Of a DNA stretch of 64,000 nt, positions 1 to 8,528 are shown piece by piece (position 1 is the first letter of the stretch; every line of letters starts with the position of its first letter). The DNA lies in contig NZ_JBLXIJ010000003.1 of NCBI RefSeq assembly GCF_048269545.1, forward strand, positions 135,155-199,154, written 5' to 3'. Both the position numbers and the translations under genes were made by a program. The notes under the pieces are model-generated. The model did not search any database, was not told the origin of the DNA, and was given only the letters and a program-made list of their open reading frames with translations. Origin of the DNA: Halpernia sp048269545 (GTDB taxonomy: Bacteria; Bacteroidota; Bacteroidia; Flavobacteriales; Weeksellaceae).

Positions 1-136
1 TGCAGGAAATGCTATTTCTTTAAATAAGGAAAAAATCGGTGAAAATTTTCAAATTACCACAAAAGATTTCATTGATGGAAAATTTTTATTACTTCAAAAA
101 GGGAAAAAAAATTATTTTATTGTGAAAGCTGTTTAA
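1..136 (+). CDS. C-terminal end of a probable secreted protein (partial)
   Basis: An open frame enters from the left edge (first full codon at position 2) and stops with TAA at 134-136, giving 44 residues. The end reads FIDGKFLLLQKGKKNYFIVK-AV. This resembles the end of type A sorting domains of the type IX secretion system: a DG-(K/Y)-F/Y-L strand, a short basic turn, then a final hydrophobic-Lys strand. Cargo with such tails is anchored or released at the cell surface in Flavobacteriia. The gene body is outside the window, so its function is unknown, and the sorting-domain reading is an inference from a short segment. Confidence 0.5.
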   Translation, partial: AGNAISLNKEKIGENFQITTKDFIDGKFLLLQKGKKNYFIVKAV

Positions 137-158
137 ATTTTAATAGTTTAACTTTAAT

Positions 159-197
159 AAAAAAAGCAGATTTTTCAAGGGAAATCTGCTTTTTTTA
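159..197. terminator. Bidirectional intrinsic terminator
   Basis: AGCAGATTT and AAATCTGCT form a 9-bp stem, flanked by an A run on the left and a T run on the right. It can therefore terminate both the plus-strand gene ending at 136 and the minus-strand oxidase operon ending at 213. Confidence 0.8.
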
Positions 198-212
198 TAA
201 GATTTATTAAAA

Positions 213-626
213 CTAAAAAATTCCGTTAGAATATTCTGTAATAAAATAATACGCCGACCAAGCCGCAATAATCATAATTAAGACCCAAACCCAAACGGGA
301 ATTGTTTGGGGTGTTTCACTACCTTCAATCACAAAACTTTTTGACATTCCTTTGTCATGTGCATTAATCATTAAAGGCAAACTTCCGTCTACAATATCAT
401 TTTCGCTCAATCCTTCCACGCTTATTGAAGGTCCATTCCTCACGGTAAAATTAATATTTCGTATCCCTTCTCTTCCCGACATAGCTTTGCTCACAATTTT
501 TAAAATATGTTCACCATCGGTTAATTTAGTAGTGTCAAAATTAAAAACAATGGGCGTTTCCAATTCTGCTATTGGTTGCTTTTCATCATCTATGAAGAGA
601 AAAACTTTACTGTGATCTTTAGTCAT
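213..626 (-). CDS. Small Ig-fold-like membrane protein of the oxidase operon
   Basis: This 137-residue protein is the last gene of the oxidase operon, starting 12 bp after the preceding gene. Residues about 1-105 look like a beta-sandwich: the part containing DGEHILKIVSKAMSG is typical of bacterial Ig-like domains. Residues about 110-130 form one hydrophobic segment (IPVWVWVLIMIIAAWSAYYF), so the protein is probably tail-anchored with the Ig-like part outside the cytoplasm. I do not know a named family. Its position suggests an accessory or assembly role for the oxidase, but nothing in the sequence proves that. Confidence 0.65.
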   Translation of the reverse strand: MTKDHSKVFLFIDDEKQPIAELETPIVFNFDTTKLTDGEHILKIVSKAMSGREGIRNINFTVRNGPSISVEGLSENDIVDGSLPLMINAHDKGMSKSFVIEGSETPQTIPVWVWVLIMIIAAWSAYYFITEYSNGIF

Positions 627-637
627 TTTTTAAAATT

Positions 638-901
638 TTAATCTTGTAAAATAGAATATTTAATGTGAGTATGCTTATTCTCTCCTGGTTTTGCCAAATA
701 TTTTATGGAAAAAATTAAGGTGTAAACTACGATTATTGCCACAACTGCAACAATTACCCAATCAATATTTCCGCGTGGACCTTCGCCGTGAGTAAAACTC
801 TGGGTAAGTTTTGGTTGAGCTAATTTACATGCTTCACAAGCCCATGTAAAATTTATAATCAATAAAAATATTAATGTTAATTTTTGTTTTAAATTTTTCA
901 T
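638..901 (-). CDS. Small membrane protein of the oxidase operon
   Basis: This 87-residue protein starts with a hydrophobic signal-like segment (residues about 7-20) ending in WACEAC, which contains two closely spaced cysteines. A second hydrophobic segment follows at about 49-70, and the tail is basic and contains histidines. It lies 6 bp after the cytochrome subunit gene and 12 bp before the Ig-like gene, so it is probably co-translated with them. Size and topology resemble small CcoQ-like or assembly subunits of cbb3 oxidases, but I see no diagnostic motif. The CxxC could bind metal or heme, or could be a lipoprotein-like site. Confidence 0.6.
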   Translation of the reverse strand: MKNLKQKLTLIFLLIINFTWACEACKLAQPKLTQSFTHGEGPRGNIDWVIVAVVAIIVVYTLIFSIKYLAKPGENKHTHIKYSILQD

Positions 902-907
902 TTTTTC

Positions 908-1900
908 TTATTTTATTTTTTCCATTATGGCTTTTACATCTTCTAATTTTACTGGTTTCGCATTATTTCCCCATGAAGAACGTTCGTGGTTCATAATTGC
1001 AGTTACCATTTCTGGAGTAAAATTTGCCGTTGTACCAACTGAAGGCATTGGTCCATAACCAGGTCTACCTGTATAACCTTTCATAATAATTGTAACATAC
1101 ATTTCGATATTATCACCCAAAACTACAGGACTACCTTTTAAAGGAGGAAATGCGCCTGGTAAACCAAGACCTGTTGTTTGGTGACACGCGGAACAATTTG
1201 CAGTAAATAATTCACCACCATCTGGAAGTCCGCCTGCGGCTGCTTTACCTTCGGTAGCTTTTGCTTCTTTTTTATAAATAAATTCTACGGGTGCAGTTCC
1301 TTTTGGTAACGGTGTTTGTTTTAGCGACAAAAGATAAGCAACTAATTCTTGTGCTTTTTTAGTAGCAACAATTACTTTAAATTTGTGATCTTTATATTCG
1401 TCTGGAACTTTTACTTCCACATCTCCTTTTTGTAAAAAATCTTTTTCTTCAAATAGCCATCTGTAAGAAGGCATTACAGATTGTTTTACTAAAGATCGCG
1501 GTTGATAAAGATGTAAATACTGCCAATCTTTACTGGATTGTCTTGCACCAATATTTGTTAAATCTGGACCAGTTCTTTCTGATCCTAATAAAGTGGCGGT
1601 ATTTTGCCAAAAACTTAATCTTTTATCTCGCGCATAATCTGCAGCAATACTTGGTCTAGATCCAAAAGATTTATCCATTTCTACTTCACGAACTTGTTGA
1701 GTATGACAAGCAATGCAACCATTTTCAACATAAATCTTTTTACCTGCCATTTCTTCTTGAGTTAATGGTTTGGAGTCTGGTAACGGTTGATAAATCTCTT
1801 GAGACGTAAGAGCTGGAAGAATACAAACATTTAAAGTAAGAAATACAAAAAATAAAAGTGCGGTCCAGAAAAGCAACTTGTGATTACTATAAATTTTCAT
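908..1900 (-). CDS. ccoO: Di-heme cytochrome subunit of a cbb3-like oxidase (CcoO-like plus extra cytochrome c domain)
   Basis: This 330-residue protein has an N-terminal membrane anchor (about 9-30) and two c-type heme sites. The first is CIACH at residues 62-66, in a CcoO/FixO-like domain (NGCIACHTQQVRE, then SERTGPDLTNIGAR and VMPSYRWLF). The second is CSACH at 236-240, in a class I cytochrome c domain whose likely axial methionine lies in GYGPMPSVG. It would pass electrons from periplasmic cytochrome or quinol-linked donors to the catalytic subunit encoded 4 bp upstream. In many Bacteroidota CcoN and CcoO are fused and CcoP is separate; here the catalytic subunit is separate and the CcoO-like part carries an extra cytochrome domain that may stand in for CcoP. 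Confidence 0.85.
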   Translation of the reverse strand: MKIYSNHKLLFWTALLFFVFLTLNVCILPALTSQEIYQPLPDSKPLTQEEMAGKKIYVENGCIACHTQQVREVEMDKSFGSRPSIAADYARDKRLSFWQNTATLLGSERTGPDLTNIGARQSSKDWQYLHLYQPRSLVKQSVMPSYRWLFEEKDFLQKGDVEVKVPDEYKDHKFKVIVATKKAQELVAYLLSLKQTPLPKGTAPVEFIYKKEAKATEGKAAAGGLPDGGELFTANCSACHQTTGLGLPGAFPPLKGSPVVLGDNIEMYVTIIMKGYTGRPGYGPMPSVGTTANFTPEMVTAIMNHERSSWGNNAKPVKLEDVKAIMEKIK

Positions 1901-1904
1901 ATTC

Positions 1905-3659
1905 TTAATTTTTTGTTGTGTTAAATTCTTGATTCGTTAATATTCTTTTAGCTTCCAAAATCTCAGAAGGTGTTTTTGGAATAAAAATTTCTTCTTTTTT
2001 ATTAACCATTTGATAAAAATTATAAGCGAAAATTAAATGAGAAATCCACATCATTGTTCCTCCAATTGCACGCCATAACCAATATGGCGCCATCAGAGTT
2101 AAACCATCCACAAAAGGTTTTCCTGCCATCCAAAGCAATCCTTTTTCTGTAGAACCAATCATTAATGAAATAATATAAAATAAAAGTCCTATGAAAGCCA
2201 ACCAAAAATGAATTCCTACCCAAGTTTTATGTGGTTCTTTACCTGTTAAGCGTGGAACAAGTGTGTAAATAAATCCCCAAAGCATAAATGTGATAATTCC
2301 ATACATCGTCATATGAGAGTGTGCTACAGTAAAATCTGTAAAGTGCCACATTAAATTCGTATAACGAAATGCTTCTGCTGTTCCTTGCAATGAACCTGAA
2401 AAATAATAAATTATACCTACTAAATAAAATGGCAAAGTATAACTGGTTTTCAATTTATACCAAGAACCATTAAATGTGAGTAGAAAATTAGTTGTTCCTG
2501 CAACTACAGGAATTATCATTCCAACGCTACAAACAATTGCAACCGTTTGTAACCACCACGGAATTGGACTGAAAATAAAATGATGACTTCCGAGTGCAGT
2601 ATAAAATAAAATCTGTGTCCAAAATGCCAAAATCCCTAAACTATAGGAATAAATTGGCTTATTAAGTTGCTGTGGAAGAAAATAATACATCAAACCTAAT
2701 GTTAAAAACATAAACCACATTCCCACTCCTTGGTGCATATAATATCCTTGTGTAATAGTATTTCCTAAACCATTTCCCCAAAAAGGAAGATAACCTGTAA
2801 GTACAATTACCAAAACATACATCATCGCAGAAATAATATACCAATTTGAAACATACATTTCTGCAACTACTCTTCTTGCAATCGTTTTTAAAAAATTATA
2901 TAAAGAAATGGCAACTCCAATTGCAAAAAGCGCCATAATTGGCCAAATGTATTCTCTGTATTCCCCACCAGAATTATTAATACCTGCCATTAATGAAATA
3001 CTTCCAATTAAAACTGAGGCATTTATTAAAATTAAAGAATAATACCCAAGTTTTAAACTAAAAATTTTAACATTACTTACTCTAGGAATTACGTAATAAG
3101 TTAAACCAACCATTGCAAGCGACGCCCACCCCCAAAAAACCATATTAGTATGAACTGGTCGTAATCTTCCAAAACTTAACCAACTTTGGTGATCTACATC
3201 GGGCGCTACGAATTTTATTCCTAAATATTCACCTACAGAAGTACCAATAACCAACCATAAAATAGCTGTTCCTAAGAAATAAAGTATAAGTTTTGTTAAA
3301 AGTATAGATACATATTTCTGTGCTTCTGTGCTTTGTTTTGCTGGAATAACACGTAAACTTTCAATAGTATTTATTCCTGTAATAATTCCTTTGCTGTCAG
3401 CTGGCTCAAGAGTACCCGACAAAATATTTTTGGGCAAATTGTAATCCAACTCTTGTTGCCTCTTTTCATAAGCTTTCAATTCTTCGGGTGATAAATTTCC
3501 TAAAGATTTATTAAAATCTGAAAGTTCTTTCCTCTTTTTAAGATTAAGATATGATGAATATAATTTTACAACACCAATAATGAGTGCTAAAATTATGGGC
3601 AAAAGAATTAGCAACATTGTAATTTGTATGCCAGATTCTCCAAATAGACTGTTATTCAT
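1905..3659 (-). CDS. ccoN: cbb3-like heme-copper oxidase catalytic subunit (CcoN-like)
   Basis: This 584-residue polytopic membrane protein belongs to the C family of heme-copper oxygen reductases. Visible ligands are His170 (RPVHTN) for the low-spin heme, His309 (YYMHQGVG) and His359/His360 (ALGSHHF) for CuB, Tyr353 at the position of the cross-linked tyrosine, and His447/His449 (AHSHMTMYG) for the two hemes. It should reduce O2 to water at the inner membrane. Residues 1-115 are an extension with one membrane helix and a charged stretch, not part of the core. The HSHMTMYG segment is closer to NorB wording (HGHMAFYG) than to classical CcoN (HVHxGALGW), so activity towards NO is conceivable. 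The retained tyrosine favours an oxidase. It is co-transcribed with the Rrf2 regulator. Confidence 0.88.
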   Translation of the reverse strand: MNNSLFGESGIQITMLLILLPIILALIIGVVKLYSSYLNLKKRKELSDFNKSLGNLSPEELKAYEKRQQELDYNLPKNILSGTLEPADSKGIITGINTIESLRVIPAKQSTEAQKYVSILLTKLILYFLGTAILWLVIGTSVGEYLGIKFVAPDVDHQSWLSFGRLRPVHTNMVFWGWASLAMVGLTYYVIPRVSNVKIFSLKLGYYSLILINASVLIGSISLMAGINNSGGEYREYIWPIMALFAIGVAISLYNFLKTIARRVVAEMYVSNWYIISAMMYVLVIVLTGYLPFWGNGLGNTITQGYYMHQGVGMWFMFLTLGLMYYFLPQQLNKPIYSYSLGILAFWTQILFYTALGSHHFIFSPIPWWLQTVAIVCSVGMIIPVVAGTTNFLLTFNGSWYKLKTSYTLPFYLVGIIYYFSGSLQGTAEAFRYTNLMWHFTDFTVAHSHMTMYGIITFMLWGFIYTLVPRLTGKEPHKTWVGIHFWLAFIGLLFYIISLMIGSTEKGLLWMAGKPFVDGLTLMAPYWLWRAIGGTMMWISHLIFAYNFYQMVNKKEEIFIPKTPSEILEAKRILTNQEFNTTKN

Positions 3660-3688
3660 AAAGTAAAATTTTAACTCTTTTAAAATTA

Positions 3689-4129
3689 TTATTTCATTCT
3701 TACAAGGAAAGATTCTCCACTTAAAACTTGATGCGCGAGAGCCGCTAAAGTGGTACTTTCTAATGATTTTTTTATTTCTTCTCGGATATGTGTAAATTGT
3801 TCATGCAAAACGCAAGGTTTCCTGGGGTTACATTTACTTAATCCCAAACTACAATCTTCAAATAAACTATTGCCATCAATTGCTTTTACAATATGTGACA
3901 AATTTATTTTTTCTAAATTTTCAAACTCAACAAACAATCCGCCATTTGGTCCTTTTGTAGAATTTAACACATTGGCTTTTACTAATTTATGCAAAATCTT
4001 TGCGGTAAAAGCTTGTGGAGAATGTGTTTTTTCTGCCACTTCTTTTTGACTCACTTTCCGCTTTTTGATTGATTGCTTCGTCACGTAAATTGCGGCTCGA
4101 ATGGCGTACTCACAAGACTTTGAAAACAT
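3689..4129 (-). CDS. Rrf2-family Fe-S transcriptional regulator
   Basis: This 146-residue protein has the Rrf2 winged-helix domain at the N-terminus (MFSKSCEYAIRAAIYV, then KTHSPQAFTAKILHKL as recognition helix and GPNGG in the wing). Three cysteines follow in the order Cys-x6-Cys-x5-Cys (CSLGLSKC, then NPRKPC), as expected for an NsrR/IscR-type iron-sulfur cluster. Such proteins sense NO, O2 or cluster status. The gene lies 29 bp upstream of ccoN in the same direction, so it probably controls the oxidase operon and itself. The ligand sensed cannot be decided from sequence. Confidence 0.9.
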   Translation of the reverse strand: MFSKSCEYAIRAAIYVTKQSIKKRKVSQKEVAEKTHSPQAFTAKILHKLVKANVLNSTKGPNGGLFVEFENLEKINLSHIVKAIDGNSLFEDCSLGLSKCNPRKPCVLHEQFTHIREEIKKSLESTTLAALAHQVLSGESFLVRMK

Positions 4130-4179
4130 TTATTATGGTTTGAGTTTTATTTCTGCTAAATTATAAAATTTTTCAATAA

Positions 4180-4195
4180 AAGACAATAAGGTCTT
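4180..4195. promoter_or_regulatory. Candidate operator upstream of the Rrf2 gene
   Basis: AAGAC-AATAAG-GTCTT is an inverted repeat with 5-bp arms and a 6-bp spacer, about 50 bp upstream of the Rrf2 start codon. A dyad of this size suits a dimeric winged-helix regulator and could be an autoregulatory site. This is inferred from position and symmetry only. Confidence 0.3.
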
Positions 4196-4268
4196 CTATT
4201 ATTTTTTAAAAATAAAAAACAGTAGATGATTTTAAAAATTTTTTAAGCTTTTATTAATTTAAAAATAC

Positions 4269-5156
4269 TTAAAAAAGTGGTGGATTCTTATCCTCCAATT
4301 TCGGAATGTGAAGATTAGTTCCAACTTCTTTATTTAGTTTCTCAATAAAATAAGCGGAAAGTAAAGGTGATGCTTTTTCGATGTTCTGATGCACAAAAAA
4401 ATAAAGATTTTCTAAACCTTCCTTTTTCCAAATTTTAATTCTTTCAATCCAGTCGTCGAAACGTTCATAATCACTTTCATGATTTGCACCTACATATCTT
4501 ATAAATGCAGAATCCGTAGTTAATCTCATGTGAAGCATATCTCTTCGTCCCGCCGTATCTACAATAATATTGGTAACATTATTCTTTTCAAAAAGTGACA
4601 TTATTTTGTTAAAAATTTCTCCATCTGCAAACCACTCTTCATTTCTTAATTCTATTGCCAAAGAAATTTCTTTCGGCCAATCTTTAATAAATTTCTCAAG
4701 TCTGTCGTAATCTTTTGGTTTAAAATTATCATGAAGTTGCAGAAAAACCATTCCCAATTTTTCCCCGAAATTTAAAACTGCAGTGGCATAAAGCGTTACA
4801 ACATCCGTCACATCTTTTAATCTTTTAAAATGGGAAATTGTATTGGAAACTTTGGGGAAAAATTTAAAATCTTTCGGGGTTTTATCTTTCCAAGTTAAAA
4901 TCTGATCTGGTGTCGGAAGTTTATAAAAAGTGGCATTTAACTCTATAGAATTAAATTGTGTGGAATAATATGTTAATTCATCTTTCGTCCCTTTTGGATA
5001 AAATCCTTTCAGATCGGTTTTATTCCATTTAGCACAACCCACAAAAGCCTGAAATTTTTTGGATTTATTTTTCTTTAAAATTTCTTTGGTTGTTGGATGA
5101 TCTTTCGGCAATGTAAAATCAATTTCTGAAGGATCTGGGACTTGTCCGAATTTCAT
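4269..5156 (-). CDS. DUF72 family protein
   Basis: This 295-residue protein is of typical length for the DUF72 (YecE-like) family, which has a TIM-barrel fold. Family hallmarks include FVGCAKWNKTDLKGFYP near residue 38, an STQFNSIELNATFY segment, FFPKVSNTISHFKRL, and FFVHQN near the C-terminus. The biochemical role of the family is not established. The gene stands alone between the regulator and nrdA, and its function is unknown. Confidence 0.85.
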   Translation of the reverse strand: MKFGQVPDPSEIDFTLPKDHPTTKEILKKNKSKKFQAFVGCAKWNKTDLKGFYPKGTKDELTYYSTQFNSIELNATFYKLPTPDQILTWKDKTPKDFKFFPKVSNTISHFKRLKDVTDVVTLYATAVLNFGEKLGMVFLQLHDNFKPKDYDRLEKFIKDWPKEISLAIELRNEEWFADGEIFNKIMSLFEKNNVTNIIVDTAGRRDMLHMRLTTDSAFIRYVGANHESDYERFDDWIERIKIWKKEGLENLYFFVHQNIEKASPLLSAYFIEKLNKEVGTNLHIPKLEDKNPPLF

Positions 5157-5325
5157 TTTTTTTGAGGTTTTATTTGGTAGAAATAAGATTTTAGTTTTAA
5201 CAAAGATAAAAAAAACGAAGATTTTTCATCCATGTTTCTTTAATAATCCTGATTGAAATTTATAAAAAAACTGTGCAACCTCTAAAATCTGCAAAGATTT
5301 AAAATCCAAAATTATTATACAATAA

Positions 5326-5361
5326 ATAAAAAAAAGCCACAGAAAATTTTCTGCAGCCTTT
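5326..5361 (-). terminator. Intrinsic terminator after nrdA
   Basis: Read on the minus strand, GGCTGCAGAAAA and TTTTCTGTGGCT pair, allowing three G-T wobbles, and are followed directly by eight Ts. The hairpin lies about 30 bp beyond the nrdA stop codon and fits a rho-independent terminator for the nrdB-nrdA operon. Confidence 0.7.
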
Positions 5362-5391
5362 GCTTTTCGCCTTTAAATCTCTATGCAACTT

Positions 5392-7047
5392 TTACGCCTC
5401 ACAAGAACTACAACTCACAAAATTTACCATCATTTCTTTAGAAACCGAAGAACTTCTTTGGTAATACAAAGTTTTCACACCTTTTTTCCAAGCTTCAATG
5501 TAAAGATAATTCACATCTTTTATTGGCATTGTAGAAGGAATATTTAAATTCAAACTTTGCGCTTGATCAATATATTGCTGTCTTTGCGCCGCTTGTGAAA
5601 TCACTTCCATTGGAGAAATTTCTTTAAAAGTTTTAAAAACCAACTTTTCTTCGTCGGTTAGTTCTTTTAAATGTTGAACAGAACCGTGATTCAACATAAT
5701 TGTACGCCAAGTTTCTTCATTATCCAAACCTTTTTCTTGTAATAATTTAGCCAAATATTTATTCTTCCGCATAAAATTACCTTTCGCCAAACCGGCTTTG
5801 TAATAATTAGACGCAAAAGGTTCAATTCCTGGAGAAGTTTGTCCCAGAATTGCGGAACTGGAAGTTGTCGGCGCAATCGCCATTACAGTTGTATTTCGCA
5901 TTCCGTAACCTTTTAATAACTCAGGTTCGCCATAAATATTTGCCAATTCTTTACTCGCAATATCGGCTTCGGAACGAATGTGTTTAAAAGCTCTTGCGTT
6001 AAATTGCGTTGCTTCAAAACTCTCAAACGGAATATTATTTTTTTGTAAATAAGAATGATATCCTAAAACGCCTAAACCAAGCGCTCTGTGTCGCAACGCA
6101 AAATTTCTTGCGCCAGTTAAATAATAATTTCCTTCAGTTTTTTCTATAAATTCAGATAAAACTGCATCCAAGAAATAAATTGCTAATTTCACCGCATTTG
6201 TATCTTTCCATTCATCAAACAATTCCAAATTCATTGAAGACAAACAGCAAATAAAAGATTCATCTGCTGTAGAAGGCAACATAATTTCCGAGCAAAGATT
6301 ACTTGCATTTACCATCAAACCTAAATCTTTATAAACTTGAGGTTTATTTCTGTTAACATTATCTGAAAATAAAATATACGGCAAACCTTTTTGTTGACGA
6401 CTTTCCAAAACTCTTGCCCAAGTTTTTCTTTTTTCCAAATCGCCGTCTATCATATCTTGCATCCAATAATCTGGAACGCAAATTCCTGTAAATAAATTCT
6501 GAATCGGACTTCCAATATCTTTAATCGATAAAAATTCTTCAATATCACCGTGATCAATATCCAAATATGCAGCAAAAGCGCCTCTACGAACGCCGCCTTG
6601 CGAAACCACGTCCATCGCCGTGTCGTATAATTTCATAAAAGAAACCGCGCCGGAAGATTTTCCGTTGTCTGTCACTGCAGTTCCGCGATTTCTAAGTTCT
6701 CCAAAATAACCCGAAGTTCCGCCACCAATTTTGGTTTGCATAATGACTTCTCCCAATTTGTGCGTAATTCCTTCAATATTATCCGGAATATGAACATTAA
6801 AACAAGAAATCGGCAAACCGCGTTGCGTTCCCATATTTGCCCAAACTGGAGAAGAAAAACTAATCCAGCCTTTTGTGATCATTTCCTTGAAAGCAGGTTG
6901 CAATTCTGGTTTATAAAGTCGTTTCGCAGCTGCGCCGGTAATTCTGTCGATCGCGCCGTCCACGGTTTCGCCTTTCAGCAAATAACCGCGATTTAGCATT
7001 TGCTCAGATTCTTCGTTCAGCCACCAGATTTCAGTTTGTTCTTCCAT
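5392..7047 (-). CDS. nrdA: Class I ribonucleotide reductase large subunit, short form without ATP-cone
   Basis: This 551-residue catalytic subunit reduces ribonucleoside diphosphates to deoxyribonucleotides. The redox-active cysteines are Cys82 (ISCFN) and Cys267 or Cys268 (FICCLSS). The radical site is Asn250-x-Cys252-x-Glu254 (NLCSEIMLP), and the C-terminal reducing pair is CSSC at 546-549. The protein begins directly with the ten-stranded barrel region and lacks the N-terminal ATP-cone, so dATP overall inhibition is not expected. It lies 80 bp downstream of nrdB. Short cone-less NrdA is what is described for class Id enzymes of Flavobacterium. Confidence 0.95.
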   Translation of the reverse strand: MEEQTEIWWLNEESEQMLNRGYLLKGETVDGAIDRITGAAAKRLYKPELQPAFKEMITKGWISFSSPVWANMGTQRGLPISCFNVHIPDNIEGITHKLGEVIMQTKIGGGTSGYFGELRNRGTAVTDNGKSSGAVSFMKLYDTAMDVVSQGGVRRGAFAAYLDIDHGDIEEFLSIKDIGSPIQNLFTGICVPDYWMQDMIDGDLEKRKTWARVLESRQQKGLPYILFSDNVNRNKPQVYKDLGLMVNASNLCSEIMLPSTADESFICCLSSMNLELFDEWKDTNAVKLAIYFLDAVLSEFIEKTEGNYYLTGARNFALRHRALGLGVLGYHSYLQKNNIPFESFEATQFNARAFKHIRSEADIASKELANIYGEPELLKGYGMRNTTVMAIAPTTSSSAILGQTSPGIEPFASNYYKAGLAKGNFMRKNKYLAKLLQEKGLDNEETWRTIMLNHGSVQHLKELTDEEKLVFKTFKEISPMEVISQAAQRQQYIDQAQSLNLNIPSTMPIKDVNYLYIEAWKKGVKTLYYQRSSSVSKEMMVNFVSCSSCEA

Positions 7048-7127
7048 ATTTTATTTCATAAATGTACCAAGTACAATATTTTTAGTTTTGAAGCAAATTG
7101 ATTTTGCTTATTTATCTTGACTCTTAT

Positions 7128-8102
7128 TTAAAACAAATCGTTCGCTGTAATACTTTTATCGTGTTTTGTATAATCTGTCGGTCTTTTGGCAAAGAAATCA
7201 TCCATAGAATTGGCGAAAACTTCTTCTTCAAACCACATCATCGGACGGTATTGTTCCGGCGTGATGTTGTAACGAGTTGCCATTCCAATTTTTTTCAAAC
7301 TGTCATCCACTCTATATTTCATAAAATTATAAAGATCTTCTTTTGAAATATTATCAATTTCTCCCATTTCAAAAATCCAATCCAGAATTTTTGCTTCTAA
7401 ATCTACAGACTGATCTACCAAAGTGTAAATATCTTCAATGTCAGAATCGGTTAATAAATCAGGTTGTTCTTCACGGATTTTATTAATTAAATAAATCCCT
7501 GCATTGGCATGAATTTGCTCATCTACGGAAGTCCAACCAATAATATTTGACACATTTTTAAGATAACCTTTAAATCTTGTGAATGATAAAATAATCGCAA
7601 ACTGACTGAAAAGCGACACATTTTCTATCAAAATACTGAATAGCAAAAGTGAAGAAACATATTCTTTTGGCGTAGTAGAATTGGAATGTTTTAGCACATT
7701 TCCGAGGAAATTAATTCTTTCTTTTATCGCAGGAACTTCTACTAAAGAAGTGAAATCATCATTATAACCTAAAACTTCTAAAAGTCTGGAATAAGCTTCA
7801 CTGTGACGAAATTCACATTCTGCAAAAGTAGAACCCAAACCGTTTAATTCTGGTTTTGGAAGATGGCTGTAAAGATTTCCCCAAAACGTTTTTACAGAAA
7901 CTTCAATTTGTGCAATCGCTAAAAGTGAATTTTTGATGGCGTTTTTTTCGTGCGGTTCTAACTGAGAATGAAAATCTTGAATATCTGCGGTAAAATCTAC
8001 TTCAGAATGTACCCAAAATGATTTATTAATCGCTTCTACAAATTGCAGAACTTCTGGATATTCAAAAGGTTTATAACTAACTCGTTTGTCGAAAATGCCC
8101 AT
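7128..8102 (-). CDS. nrdB: Class I ribonucleotide reductase small subunit, class Id-type ligand set
   Basis: This 324-residue ferritin-like radical subunit has metal ligands Glu67 (IAQIEVSV), Glu97 and His100 (ECEFRH), Glu160 (LIENVS), and Glu195 and His198 (VDEQIH). Tyr104 sits where the radical tyrosine of class Ia lies. The first ligand is Glu rather than the Asp of classes Ia and Ib. That, with the lengths of both subunits and the flavobacterial host, matches class Id enzymes, in which a dimanganese cofactor rather than a tyrosyl radical starts catalysis. No ATP-cone is present. There is no nrdI in the window, which agrees with class Id but does not prove it. Confidence 0.93.
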   Translation of the reverse strand: MGIFDKRVSYKPFEYPEVLQFVEAINKSFWVHSEVDFTADIQDFHSQLEPHEKNAIKNSLLAIAQIEVSVKTFWGNLYSHLPKPELNGLGSTFAECEFRHSEAYSRLLEVLGYNDDFTSLVEVPAIKERINFLGNVLKHSNSTTPKEYVSSLLLFSILIENVSLFSQFAIILSFTRFKGYLKNVSNIIGWTSVDEQIHANAGIYLINKIREEQPDLLTDSDIEDIYTLVDQSVDLEAKILDWIFEMGEIDNISKEDLYNFMKYRVDDSLKKIGMATRYNITPEQYRPMMWFEEEVFANSMDDFFAKRPTDYTKHDKSITANDLF

Positions 8103-8528
8103 AATTAAAATGATTTAGAAATTGAAATAATTAAATATTTTACAGCAGAATAAATTTTAAAAAACTGTAAATGAGATTTTTAGAAAATAAAAAATCTCAA
8201 AAGTGATAAAATAAACTCTAAATAGCCGTGCTTACAAATGTAGAAATTGCAAGGCGAAATTAAAAATGAAAACTGCCATATTTGGATAAAATTGTGGTTT
8301 TTAAGTCTAAAAGTTTTCCACAATGACATAGAATAGTTGGTATCAAATGATTACAAAAAATTGTCATTGAAAAAGTGGCTTGTAGCTCAATTTTAATTAA
8401 ACAAAATATTTAAAATATAATATAAATAACGTTTAGAGATTAAACACTTCTTAAATATTTTTTAGCGGATAATACTGTAACAAATTTTAAAATCTAACTA
8501 CCAATTACAAAAACAAAAACTTCACTTA
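8103..8528. other. Divergent intergenic region between nrdB and the ABC exporter operon
   Basis: This 426-bp gene-free AT-rich region must hold promoters for both directions. On the minus strand TACATTTG (8235-8242) matches the Bacteroidota -7 motif TAnnTTTG and could serve nrdBA, although I find no good -33 partner. I see no convincing NrdR box. I see no reading frame of note. Confidence 0.4.

Noticed and set aside
1905..3659. Calling the catalytic subunit a nitric oxide reductase
   Set aside because: It keeps the tyrosine next to the CuB histidines and lacks the HxxxE arrangement at the first CuB ligand (HQGVG here), both pointing to an oxidase; only the HSHM segment is NOR-like.
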